Source of the DNA: Calamus simplicifolius | Lineage: Eukaryota > Streptophyta > Magnoliopsida > Arecales > Arecaceae | DNA: 64,000 bases | Assembly: GCA_900491605.1 (NCBI GenBank) | Contig: UESW01004233.1 | Location: 468,772-532,771, forward strand | Direction: 5' to 3' | Part shown: positions 41,083 through 51,889 of the stretch, piece by piece | How the letters are laid out: every line of letters starts with the position of its first letter | Position numbering within the stretch: the first letter of the stretch is position 1 | The notes under the pieces: generated by a model | Databases searched by the model: none | What the model was told of the DNA's origin: nothing | What the model saw: only the letters and a program-made list of their open reading frames with translations | Translations under genes and position numbers: made by a program

Positions 41083-42647
41083 TGTTGCCGCTGAAATCTA
41101 TCCTCCGGCTCGGGCGCGATCGGGCTGCAGCGTGGGCTCCCTCCGGCGGACCTGCAAGACAGTCCTCACGCGAGAGGCGTTGGGGGTGGCCCTCTGCGGA
41201 AGACCTCCGACGCCCAAGTCAGTGGAGACCAGCAATCAACAAATATGGGGAGAAGGATCTCCCAGGAAGAGTTCCTCCGAGCTCTCGTGGGAGCTTTCAT
41301 GGCGGAGTGTGAGAACTACGAATGAAAAATGGGCGTAGAATAGCCGTACCTGAGAGGCTTGAGGGTGGTAGTATTTATAGGCGGTCACCTGACTTCTTGG
41401 ACGTGCTCTGGATGAGGTCTGAAAGTTGTTGGGATTCGAAACGGATTCGAATCAGGTTGTTACAGGGCCGGTAGGATCCGTATCTGGTTAGTTAGAGGAT
41501 TGACGGCTGGGAGGCGGGGAGAGCTGGCCGATGGATCGAGACTCAATGGCCGCGTGGTCCCTAGGCCACTATTGTAGGTCCTAGGCCACGTTTTGGCATG
41601 CTTCCTTGTTTGGAATCTTATTCTGTTACCGTGAACTTGAACTCTCCCGCGCCAGATTCCGCAGAGGTGTTGTGGTTCAGTCATCATGGCTGGCGGAGGC
41701 TCGGTGGAGGTAGGTGCCGAGGCATAAAGGGCGAACGTGGCAGCCATAAATGCCTTAAAGCAGGGAAGAAAATAAGGCATTGAATGCCTTAAAGCAGGTG
41801 GATATATGTGCCTTTATGAGGTCATAAATGCCTTGATGCAAAAGACATAGCGTGGTTGTGGAGGCCGAACTATATTTGCCGAACTATATTTGCCGAGGCA
41901 TGTTGGCCGAACTATATTTGCCGAGGCATGTTGGCCGAGCTATGTTGGCTGAGCTATGCTGAAGCTGGCTGATGCTGAGGCTGGCCGAGCTATGCTGGCC
42001 GAGCTATGTTGGCCGAGCTATGTTGAAGCTGGCTGAGGCTGAGGCTGGCCGAGTTATGCTGGCCGAGCTATGTTGGCCGAGCTATGCTGAAGCTGGCTGA
42101 GGCTGAGGCTGAGGCTGGCCGAGCTATGTTGGCCGAGCTATGCTGAAGCTGGCTGAGGCTGAGGCTGGCCAAGCTATGCTGGCCGAGCTATGTTGGTCGA
42201 GCTATGCTGAAGCTGGCTGAGGCTGAGGCTGGCCGAGCTATGCTGGCCGAACTATATTGGCCGAGCTATGCTGAAGCTGGCTGAGGCTGAGGCTGAGGTT
42301 GGCCGAGCTATGCTGGCCGAACTATATTTTCCGAGGCATGGGTCGAAGTATGCTTTCTCTCTCTTTTTATTCCATTAAATGCTGACAAGTCATTATGACC
42401 GTTTCTGCATCATTGAATGCTCTGGCTTATTGATTTGACGGATATTAATGAGGGGGCCTTTGGGAGAACCCACGCAAATGACGTGGCCACTTTTTTCCCT
42501 CTTGTTCTCTTTCTTCATTATGAGGAGACTCTTGTTGCTAGAATGTCGCGCTAGCAGGCCAGTTGGCAAGCAGGGCATTTGGACTGGGCGCGACCCCATC
42601 GCCGATGTGAGTGGTCAATAATGCAATGACGATTTTACCCCTCATCA
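41083..42647 (-). repeat. 5' LTR of element C
   Basis: 1565 bp; minus-strand TATAAATA at 41372-41379; longer GGCCGAGCTATG array than the other LTR. Confidence 0.9.
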
Positions 42648-42652
42648 GCTTC
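42648..42652. repeat. Target-site duplication of element C, right
   Basis: GCTTC, identical to 35105-35109. Confidence 0.9.
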
Positions 42653-43516
42653 ATACAGAGAAGCCTCGGGGGCTTGGAGCAGAGCCGATGGGGAGCTCGG
42701 GCAGCGGCGAGGAGCTGTTCGTGGAGTCAGGAGGCGGCTGGAATTGGGATGCCCGAGATGAAGTCGGGAACTTCCAGCCAAAGCCCAGGACACACCGAAA
42801 CAGGGAGCAGCCGAGGAAGCTCGCTGGGGCCGTCTGAACGACGGGTGCTCGGGACGGTGTCGGGACGACACCAAGACGATGTCGGGAGTTGGACACGAGC
42901 TGTCGATGTGGAGTCTGGAGCCGGGTGCATCTGGGAGCAACCGGGTTGGAGCTAGAGCTGGGCCCGTTGTCGAGAGCCGGAGCGGAGCTGGGAGGGACGA
43001 AGGGCCATACTCGGGAGCTTGGCTCTGGCCCTTTTCTTCCGGGAACATTGGATTGGTTCTTGCCGGCGCCTTCCTCCACCAGCATTGGCTTTGAAAGTAG
43101 CCTCCACTCCCTTCTCGTTCATGGTTCTTTGGGAGGGTGCCTGGTCCTAGTTATAGCAGCTGGCAGTGGCCGGAAGTCGTCGTGCAACAGGTATAAATTA
43201 TGCCCTGGTTTCTTGTCCGCTTGATTTGCCGTGGGATGGTGGCTGGATGATGGATCCAAGAGCATCCGGAGGTGGCCGGGCTGCCCAGAGGTCGGTCGAG
43301 AGGACCTTGAAGTAGGGAGCCCCCGTCCGGAGAGGGCCAGGGAGAGCTGGGAGCCGGAGTCCGAGACAAAGCTGCTGGGAGTCGGTGCTGAGCAGGACAA
43401 CACAGAGACGTGCATGGCCTCATGCAGAGGGGAGTCGGGGGCTTTTCATGCGGGTTTAAGGTGGACCTCCTCGCTCTCACGATCTCCCTCGTCTCCCTTG
43501 CCGAAGCCCCATTACG
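42653..43516. other. GC-rich region right of element C, no gene seen
   Basis: This continues the sequence interrupted at 35104. It has GGGAGC, CTCGGG and GGAGTCGGG words but no clear period and no recognisable protein. It ends CCATTACG, where element B's 5' LTR begins. Confidence 0.4.
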
Positions 43517-44425
43517 TGTATTGCGGTAAAATCATCATTGCATTAATATTCATGCAAGGAGGCTAAAACCGACCTCTTCCCTTCATCTCCCCCGAGCTTC
43601 CAGTAGCTCAGCTCTCCCGAGCTCCCATAGCTCGGCCCTCCCGAGCTTCCATAGCTCGGGAGCTCGACTCTCCCGAGCTTCCATAGCTCGGCCCTCCTGA
43701 GCTTCCATAGCTTGTCCCTTCGAGCTTCCATAGCTCGGCTCCCCGAGCTTCCATAGCTCGGCTCCTCCGAGCTCCCATAGCTCGGCTCCACCGAGCTCCC
43801 ATAGCTCGGCTTCACTGAGCGACCCACGATCCAATACTCACCTCCGCGGAACCTGACGCAGGAGAGCCTAAGCCTACTGTAACAGCATCCTAGGCAAGGA
43901 ATCATGTTGAGAAGTGGTCTAGAACCTATCGAGGCTACCTGAGACCTACACACCTACCAGATCTCAAGCCATCAAAGAGCTCTCCTAGTCGTCGATCCCC
44001 TAACAGACAAGATATGGATCCCAACAGCCCCACAACGGCCTGATTCGATCCACCCCCGTATCCTAACAACCTCTGAACCTTCCAGAAGGCGCTCAAGATC
44101 CAGGTGACAGCCTATAAGTATCATGCTCACAGATTCCCTCAGGTACATGCGCACGCTCACACCCTCACTCCCTCTCTCCCTCTCGCTAGCTGCTCATCGG
44201 TGCTCTAACCACCCTAGAGCTTCCGATCGGCCGCCCCCAGAGAGACTCCCCAGAGATCCACCTCCCGTTTTCTGATTGATCGCCGATTTTCTCCCACTGA
44301 CTTAAGCGTCGGAGGGTCTTCCGCGGAGGGCCACCCCCAATGCCTCCCGTGCGAGACTTGTGTGCAGGTCCGTCCCCCTGGAGATCGACTGCGCCCGAGT
44401 CGAAGGATGGATCCCAACGGCAACA
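43517..44425 (+). repeat. 5' LTR of element B
   Basis: 909 bp. It starts TGTATTGCGGTAAAATC and ends CGGCAACA. TATAAGTA lies at 44113-44120. It contains a palindromic array at 43590-43810. Confidence 0.82.
43590..43810. repeat. Palindromic array in LTR-B: CCGAGCT...AGCTCGG
   Basis: About nine units of roughly 25 bp. The core CCGAGCT-TCCAT-AGCTCGG has perfect 7-bp arms. The matching array in the 3' LTR (61110-61540) is longer. Confidence 0.9.
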
Positions 44426-44445
44426 GATTGGCGCTAGAGGAAGGG
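44426..44445 (+). promoter_or_regulatory. Primer-binding region of element B, first copy
   Basis: GATTGGCGCTAGAGGAAGGG follows the terminal CAACA of the LTR. A second copy (GATTGACGCTAGAGGAAGGG) lies at about 46046-46065 inside the duplication. Confidence 0.65.
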
Positions 44446-44511
44446 CTCTCAAGTCCCATTAAAACTTGAAGAAAGGAGATAAGGATCTCGATCCGGAGTA
44501 GAACCTCTCCA

Positions 44512-45946
44512 ATGGCCAATCGGAGAAGAGCAACCTCTGAAGTCCAAGATCAGGCCGCTTCTCAGAGGCCTGATCCGATGAGCGGTGTAGCGCCGCAACC
44601 ACCACTAGTCGAAACCCCATCACCGCCTGCCATCCTAGTGACCCAGGACCAGTTTGCCTCGCTGGTCCAGCAAATCCAGACCCTGACCCACCTAGTCCAG
44701 GAGCACCTTACGGCTCCTCCTGCTCTGCGCTTTCATAAGGAAGCAGCGATTCCTTCTTCGCCGACAACTTCCTCCTCTAGTCCGCATAAATCCGCGGACC
44801 CCCCACATCGACCTAGAGGGGACAAGCCAGTCCCGCGAGCGGTCACGATAGAGATCCTCCCAGATCTCGGTGAGCCCGGTCTCTCCCCGGTGACCTCCCA
44901 CCATGATCGACGCCGTCCCTGCGATCCTCTCGCCCAGCTCCTCCTCTGACCGGTGAAGAGGAGATCCATCGTCAGATCCAGGAGATGCATCAGGAGCTGG
45001 ACGCTGCCAAGCAGGCCCATCCGCCTCAGTCCAAAGCGGAGCAGGGCATCCCTTTCTGTAAGGGATTATGGAGGAAGTGATTCCCTACCATGTCAAGCTA
45101 CCAGCCGTCGAACCCTACCACGGCTCTTCTGACCCGGACGACCATCTTAGCAGTTTCCGATCAATAATGATGTTCCATGGAGCATCCGACGCGATCCTCT
45201 GTCGCGCTTTCCCCTCCACCCTTCGAGGATCCGCCCGAACCTGGTTCAACGCCTTGAAGCCAGGTTCCATCGATTCATTTGACGAGCTGAGCCATCTTTT
45301 TATTGGCCAATTCGTCAGCAGCCGCCACCACCGATGAAGATCAGACTCTCTCTCCGAAGTCAAGCAGAGAGAGGGAGAGTCCCTGAGAAATTACCTTGGT
45401 CGTTTTAATAAGGCCATGTTAGAGGTGGACCACCTTAATCATGAGGTGGCTATATCCGCCTTGGCAGGGGGAGTCTCAAAGGAAAGTGACTTCTACCTGG
45501 CTATGGAGGTCAGCTACCCCCAGCCTCTCTGATATGATGGCCTTGGCGGATAAATACGCTAGGGTCGAAGAATCATGGAGAGTTGCCCACGCCGAGCAGG
45601 CAAAGAAGAAGGAGCCCAAAGGCCCCGACAGGCACCGTCCCGCCCGTCGGCCAAGTCCGCCTTGCCGCCAAAGAGTCCCCCCGCTGCCGTCAAGGAATCA
45701 CTCCCAGAGCCCCCCTAAGCGATTCGATCACTACACTCCGTTGACCATGCCCCAGGCGCAAATCCTCATGGAAATAGAGCGCCAGCTCCCCCGGCCAGTG
45801 CCTCTCCGAGGGAACCCGACCCGAAGAGATCCCACCAAGTACTGCTGCTACCACCGGGAGCACGGCCATGACACTGAAGAATGCTGGCCGCTAAAAATGA
45901 AATCGAGAGGCTGATCCAGCGGGGGCGACTGAATCAATTCAGGAGG
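44512..45946 (+). pseudogene. gag of element B, first (upstream) copy
   Basis: Starts MANRRRATSEVQDQAASQRP at 44512. Motifs FASLVQQIQTLTHLVQEHL, DPDDHLSSFRSIMMFHGASD and a knuckle CYHREHGHDTEEC (near 45850-45890) are visible. Frames break near 44940, 45060, 45330 and 45520. The copy ends where the second LTR tail begins. Confidence 0.82.
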
Positions 45947-46128
45947 GCCACCCTCAATGCCTCCCACGCGAGGACTTGTGTGCAGGTCCGCCCCCCTAGA
46001 GATCGACTATGCCCGAGTCGGAGGACGGATCTCGGCGACAACAGATTGACGCTAGAGGAAGGGTTCTCAAGTCCCATTAAACTTGAAGAAAGGAGATAAG
46101 GATCTCGATCCGGAGTAGAACCTCTCCA

Positions 46129-47560
46129 ATGGCCAATCGGAGAAGAGCAACCTCTGAAGCCCAAGATCAGGCCGCTTCTCAGAGGCCTGATCCAACGAGC
46201 GGTGTAGCGCCGCAACTACCACCAGTCGAAACCCCATCACCACCTGCCATCCTGGTGACCCAGGACCAGTTTGCCTCGCTGGTCCAGCAAATCCAGACCC
46301 TGACCCACCTAGTCCAGGAGCGCCTTACGGCTCCTCCTACTCCGCGCTTTCATAAGGAAGCAGCGATTCCTTCTTCGTCGGCAACTTCCTCCTCCAGTCC
46401 GCATAAATCCGCAGACCCCCCACATCGACCTAGAGGGGACAAGCCAGTCCCGCGAGGCGGTCACGATAGAGATCCTTTCAAATCTCGGCGAGCTCGGTCT
46501 CTCTCCCCGGTGACCTCCCACCATGATTCGATGCCGTCCCTGCGATCCTCTCGCCCAGCTCCTCCTCTGACCGGTGAAGAGGAGATCCGTTGTTAGATCC
46601 AGGAGATGCATCAGAAGCTGGATGCCGCCAAGCAGGCCCATCCGCCTCAGCCCAAAGTGGAGCAGGGCATCCCTTTCTGTAAGGGGATTATGGAGGAAGT
46701 GATTCCCTCCCATGTCAAGCTACCAACCGTCGAACCCTACCATGGCTCTTCTGACCCGGACGACCATCTTAGCAGTTTTCGGTCAATAATGATGTTCCAT
46801 GGAGCATCCGACGCGATCCTCTGTCGCACTTTCCTCTCCACCCTCCGAGGATCCGCTCGAACCTGGTTCAACGCTTTGAAGCCAGGTTCCATCGATTCAT
46901 TTGATGAGCTGAGCCATCTTTTTATTGGCCAGTTCATCAGCAACCGCCGCCACCAACGAAGATCAGACTCCCTCTTCGAAGTCAGGCAGAGAGAGGGGGA
47001 GTCCCTGAGAAATTACCTTGGCCGTTTTAATAAGGCCATGTTAGAGGTGGACCACCTTAATCATGAGGTGGCTATGTCCGCCTTGGCAGGGGGAGTCTCG
47101 AAGGAAAGCGACTTTTACCTGGCTATGGAGGTCAGCTACCCCCCCAGCCTCTCTGATATGATGGCCTTGGCGGATAAATACGCTAGGGTCGAAGAATCAC
47201 GGAGAGTTGCCCATGCCGAGCAGGCAAAGAAGAAGGAGCCCAAAGGCCCCGACAGGCACCGTCCCGCCCGTCGGCCAAGTCTGCCTCGCCGCCAAAGAGT
47301 CCCCCCACTGCCGCCAAGGAATCACTCCCGGAGCCCCCCCAGGCGATTCGATCACTACACTCCGCTGACCGTGCCCGAGCGCAAATCCTCATGAAAATAG
47401 AGCGCCAGCTTCCCTGGCCAGTGCCTCTCCAAGGGAACCCGACCCGAAGAGATCCCACCAAGTACTGCCGCTACCACCGGGAGCACGGCCATGACACTGA
47501 AGAATGCTGGCAGCTGAAAAATGAAATCGAGAGGCTGATCCAACGGGGCGACTGAATCAA
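46129..47560 (+). pseudogene. gag of element B, second copy
   Basis: Starts MANRRRATSEAQDQAASQRP at 46129, with a TAG at 46594-46596 and an open frame from 46606 to 47394. The latter covers the capsid-type domain (SFRSIMMFHGASDAILC, LEVDHLNHEVAMSALAGG). The knuckle CRYHREHGHDTEEC is at about 47467-47508 after a frameshift. This copy is joined to protease and is the better preserved of the two. Confidence 0.85.
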
Positions 47561-47769
47561 TTCAGGAGACGCCCAAGCCACAACAAGGAGGTGACCGCCA
47601 GCCCGAACTTCAACAACCTCCTCCTCCACCAAATCCGCCGTGATCGACCGCATCAACATGATCGAAAAGCCGGCGGCTCGAGCCCCGGGGGCGACAGCGA
47701 AGAATCGGCGCCAAGAAGGCACGGACGGGCAAGCTCTCCTTCTCCGACGATGATCTCCAGGGGATACAA

Positions 47770-48150
47770 CTCCCCATGATGACGCACTAGTTGTATCCCT
47801 CAATTTAAATAACTATGATGTAAGCCGAATCCTTGTTGATAGTGGAAGTTCGGTGAATGTTTTGTACCTCGGTGTGTTTGCCAGGATGAAATTACTCATG
47901 GAAAACCTCGAGCCGTGGATTCCACCCTGATGGGATTCACAGGCGACGTCATCGTCCCGGAAGGGGTCGTCACCCTGACGGTCCGCGCAGAAACCTGGCC
48001 CCTTGTAGCCATTATCCAACAGACTTCCTAGTAACCGACCTCAGATCTCCATACAACGCCATATTCGGCAGGCCCGGCCTGATGTCCCTCAAGGCAGTTG
48101 TCTCCATCCCGCATCTGTCCATGAAGTTCCCCACCGAGCGAGGAGTTGGA
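47770..48150 (+). pseudogene. Aspartic protease of element B
   Basis: ILVDSGSSVNVLYLGVFARM, with the DSG catalytic triad from about 47838, then STLMGFTGDVIVPEGVVTL and SPYNAIFGRPGLMSL. Small indels near 47915 and 48000 shift the frame. Confidence 0.8.
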
Positions 48151-49190
48151 GTTGTTCGAGGAAGTCAAGCCATGGCTCGGCAGTGCTTTCGTTACAAGCC
48201 TTCAGTCTAGAATGCCGGAAGTTGATGGGCTAGATGCTCGCGAGGACTTCGCCGAACAGCGAGGAGAACCGGCAGAAGAACTGGAGGAGGTGCCATTGGA
48301 TGAGGCTCGGCCCGACCGAACCATAAAGATTGGGTCGCTGCTCAAAGGAGAGCCTCGTCACAGATTGATCAGGTTCCTCCGAAGCAACGCTGACATCTTC
48401 GCCTGGTCCGCCTCCGACATGCCAGGGATCAGCCCGAGGTTCTCGTCCATCATCTCAATGTGGACGAGATGCACAGGCCCATCAAGCAGAAGAAGAGGAG
48501 CTTCGCCCCAGAACGACAAAAGGCCATTGAAGAAGAGGTAGACAAACTCATCAAGGCCAATTTCATCCGGGAGGTAAATTATCCGAGCTGGCTATCAAAC
48601 GTCATCATGGTGAAAAAGTCGAACGGCAAATGGAGGATCTGCATCGACTTCACCGACCTCAACAAAGCCTGCCCGAAGGACAGCTTCCCCCTTCCTCGGA
48701 TCGACAGCTCGTGGATGCCACCTCAGGCACCAGATGCTGTCATTCATGGACCTATTCAGGCTACAATCAGATCCGAATGGCCCCTGAGGATGAAGAAAAG
48801 ACCACCTTCATAACCGACCGAGGTACTTACTGTTACCGAGTTATGCCTTTTGGTCTTAAAAATGCAGGTGCGACCTACCAGAGGCTGGTCAACAAAGTAT
48901 TCAAGGAGCAAATCGGCCGGAATATGGAGGTGTACGTGGATGACATGCTGGTCAAAAGCAAGGAAGCATCACGACATGTCGAGGACCTCTCAGAGAGCTT
49001 TGCAACGCTGCACAAATATGGGATGACTCAACCGACCAAATGCGCCTTCGGCGTTAACTCCGGGAAGTTTCTCGGCTTCATGGTCTCCCAGCGAGGTATC
49101 GAAGCTAACCCCCAGAAGATTCAAGCTCTCCAACAAATGGCGCCCCCGGCATCTGTTAAAGAGGTCCAGCGCCTAACCGGAGGATAGCGG
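48151..49190 (+). pseudogene. Reverse transcriptase of element B
   Basis: A linker (LDEARPDRTIKIGSLLKGE) leads to EEEVDKLIKANFIREVNYPS, NGKWRICIDFTDLNKACP, FGLKNAGATYQRLVNKVF and the catalytic MEVYVDDMLVKSKE (YVDD at 48933-48944). The first and second halves are in different frames because of an indel near 48700-48720. All main RT motifs are present. Confidence 0.88.
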
Positions 49191-49700
49191 CTCTTAACCG
49201 CTTTGTGGCACGGTCGGCCGAGAGATGCCTCCCCTTCTTCAAAACCCTCCGGTCGGCTAAAAACTTCCAGTGGACTCCTGAATGCCAAAAGTCATTTCAA
49301 GATCTCAAGAAATACCTCGGCTCGCCCCCACTCCTCAGCAGTCCGGCCCCGGGCGAGACCCTATTCTTGTACCTGGCTGTTTCAGAGGGTGCCGTTTGTT
49401 CGGTGCTGGTCAGGGAAGAAGGCAAAGTCCAGAAGCCGATCTACTATGTCAGCAGCTACTCCGCGATGCGGAGACAAGGTACAGTAGAATTGAGAAGATG
49501 GTGTTGGCTTTAATCACCTCAGTTCGGAAGCTGCGACCGTACTTCCAAGTACATTCTGTGACGGTCCTGACCGACCAACCCATCAGGGTAGTAGTCCACC
49601 GTCCCGAGACGTCGGGAAGAATGACCAAGTGGGCCGTCGAGTTGAGCGAGCATGACATACACTTCCAGCCTCGCCCAGCCATCAAAGCTCAGGTGCTAGC
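49191..49700 (+). pseudogene. RNase H of element B
   Basis: WTPECQKSFQDLKKYLGSPP, KPIYYVSSY and SVTVLTDQPI mark the connection and RNase H domain. Shifts near 49200, 49460 and 49580 break it. Confidence 0.8.
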
Positions 49701-50580
49701 TGACTTCCTCCTCGAGTGTACCATCCCGGAGGATGGTTCTACCCCAGAATCCCCGAAGAACCAAAATCTGGGACCCGGTGGCTCCTCCATGTCGACGGGT
49801 CATCTAATGCCCATCGCTCCGTGCGGGTCTGGTTCTCACCAGTCCGGAGGGGTAACTTTGAATATGGCATCTGGTTCTCTTTCCCTGCCTCCAACAATGA
49901 AGCCAGTACGAAGCCCTGTTAGCTGGCCTTCGAATCGCCCGCAATCTGAAGGTGGAGAAGCTTAATGCCTTCACCGACTCTCAACTGGTAGCTGGTCATG
50001 TGCGAGGAGAGTTTGAAGCCTGGGAACCGAACATGGTTCGATATCTTCAGGAGGTGCGGAGCCTGTTTNGCCCATCGCTCCGGTGCGGGCCTGGTTCTCA
50101 CCAGTCCGGAGGGGGTAACCTTCGAATATGGCGTCCGGTTCTCTTTCCCGGCCTCCAACAACGAAGCCGAGTACGAAGCCCTGTTAGCCGGCCTCCGAAT
50201 CGCCCGCAATCTGAAGGTGGAGAAGCTTAATGCCTTCACCGACTCTCAGCTGGTGGCCGGTCATGTACGAGGAGAGTTTGAAGCCCGGGAGCCGAACATG
50301 GTTCGATATCTTCAAGAGGTGCGGAGCCTGCTTCCCCATTTTTTCCGAATTTGAAATCATTCAGATTCCCAGATCCGAGAATGCCCGTGCCGACCTACTC
50401 TCCCGATTGGCGACCGCGGAGTCAATGGACGCCGAACAAAAGTTCCACCTGGAGACTCTGGAAAAGCCCAGCATCGCGGAAGCCGACCGAATAATGCAAG
50501 TTGAAGCCGAACCATCATGGTTCGACCCTATCTTAAATATCTCAAAGAAGGGTCGCTTCCACCGACCGGAGAGAGGCTAG
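49701..50580 (+). pseudogene. Second (archaeal-type) RNase H of element B, with a 261-bp duplication
   Basis: WLLHVDGSSNA (near 49770) starts the additional RNase H typical of Tat elements, followed by VRVWFSPVRRG-type sequence. The stretch from GCCCATCGCTCC at 49809 is repeated from 50070, offset 261 bp, so the middle of the domain (including the LNAFTDSQLVAGHVRGEFEA block) appears twice. An ambiguous base sits exactly at the junction (50069). Confidence 0.75.
49809..50330 (+). repeat. 261-bp tandem duplication with an ambiguous base at the junction
   Basis: Copies start at 49809 and 50070 and are almost identical. The single N of the window is at 50069. An assembly join is as likely as a real duplication. 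Confidence 0.85.
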
Positions 50581-50589
50581 AAAGCTGAA

Positions 50590-51740
50590 GCTGCAGGCCA
50601 CCCACTACGTGCTGATCGACAACCAGCTTTACAAACGGTCCTTCTCCATGCCGCTGCTCAGATGCCTTCGCCCGTCCGAAGCAGATTATGCTCTGCGCGA
50701 AGTACATGAAGGGATTTGCGGCAACCATCTGGGAAGCCGGTCCCTATGCCACAAGGTGCTACGACAAGGCTACTACTGGCCGACCATGCAGAAGGATGCA
50801 GACGATCTAGTCCGAGCCTGCGACCCATGCCAGAGGCACTCAAGCATCCAAAGGCTCCCCTCCGCCGGACTAGTTTCCATATCCTCCGCTTGGCCCTTCG
50901 CCAAATGGGGGATGGACATCCTCGGCCCATTCCCGCTTGCCACGGGGCAGCGAAATTCCTATTTGTCGCCATCGACTACTTCACTAAATGGGTCGAGGCG
51001 GAAGCAGTTGCACAAATAACCGAGGCACGGGCCAGAGATTTTGTATGGAGGTCCATCATCTGCCGATTCGGCCTCCCGCATACCATAATCACCGATAACG
51101 GTAAGCAGTTTGACAACTCTAAATTCGCCAGTTCTGTGAGGAGCATGGAATCCGTCACCACCTCACCTCGGTCGGGCATCCACAAGCCAACGGAGCGGCC
51201 GAAGTGACCAACAGGACCCTCCTTCAGGGGATCAAAGCTCGCCTTTCCAGAGCCCAAGGCAGGTGGGCGGATGAGCTGCATCATGTTCTATGGGCCTACC
51301 GCACCACCCCGAGAATCCCGACAGGTGAAACCCCATTCCGATGGCCTTCGGCACGGAGGCCGTATCCCTGTGGAAATAGGCCTCCCATCGTTGCGGGTGG
51401 AAAGCTACTCAGAGGAAGCTAGCAACGAACAGCTCCGCACCAACCTCGACCTGGTGGAGGAGATCAGAGAGAAGGCCCGGATCAGTGGCTGCTTATCAAC
51501 AAAGGGTGGCCCGTTACCATGCCTCCAGAGTCAAAGGGAAAGCCTTCCTGCCTGGCGACCTTGTCCTCCGAAAGCCTCTGTTTCCAAACCGCTGGAACAA
51601 GGAAAGCTGGCGCCAAACTGGGAAGGCCCATACCAAGTGGCGGAGATCATTGGACCGGGAACCTACAAGCTACAAGATTTAATGGGAAATCCATCCCCCG
51701 GACGTGGAACTCGGACAATCTCCGTAAGTATTATCAATAG
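50590..51740 (+). pseudogene. Integrase of element B
   Basis: A zinc region with CHKVLRQGYYWPTMQKDADD and CDPCQRHSSIQRLP leads to the core: WGMDILGPFPLATGQ with the first D, FGLPHTIITDNGKQFDN with the second, and the HPQANG...AEVTNRT region near 51177-51216 with E. A C-terminal domain ends DNLRKYYQ and TAG at 51738-51740. Indels split the core near 50870, 50960 and 51130. No chromodomain follows. Confidence 0.87.
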
Positions 51741-51889
51741 GGTATGTCCTCTTAAGTCCATTTTCATATGCCTCATTATACCTTCCTGTCGACACACTTT
51801 TTGTAATTCGCAATAAATCATTATGCACTACATTGCCAAAGATTGCGAAAAGAAATAGATGCTGCTTACCAATCCTCGGCACGACCGAG
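51741..51889. other. Short spacer after pol of element B
   Basis: Non-coding; the same sequence in reverse complement flanks integrase in C (39840-39985). Confidence 0.5.

Larger units (their letters stand above)
35110..42647 (-). mobile_element. Element C: internally deleted Gypsy derivative
   Basis: The LTRs at 35110-36540 (3') and 41083-42647 (5') are very similar and bounded by a perfect duplication, GCTTC. The minus strand reads 5' LTR, primer site, gag N-terminus, an embedded piece of LTR-like sequence, the integrase C-terminus, two large palindromic arrays, polypurine tract, 3' LTR. Protease, RT, RNase H and the integrase core are absent. Internal length is about 4.5 kb against about 14 kb expected from A and B. 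It probably moved using proteins of a full relative. Confidence 0.88.
44325..47558 (+). repeat. 1617-bp tandem duplication: LTR tail, primer site and gag
   Basis: Unit 1 is about 44325-45941 and unit 2 about 45942-47558. GGAGGGCCACCC at 44325 and at 45942 marks the two starts. Each unit has about 100 bp of LTR end, the primer region (44426 and about 46046) and the whole gag. Copies are close, with scattered one-base differences. The junction has a short GGAG microhomology between the end of gag and the LTR tail. Confidence 0.92.
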
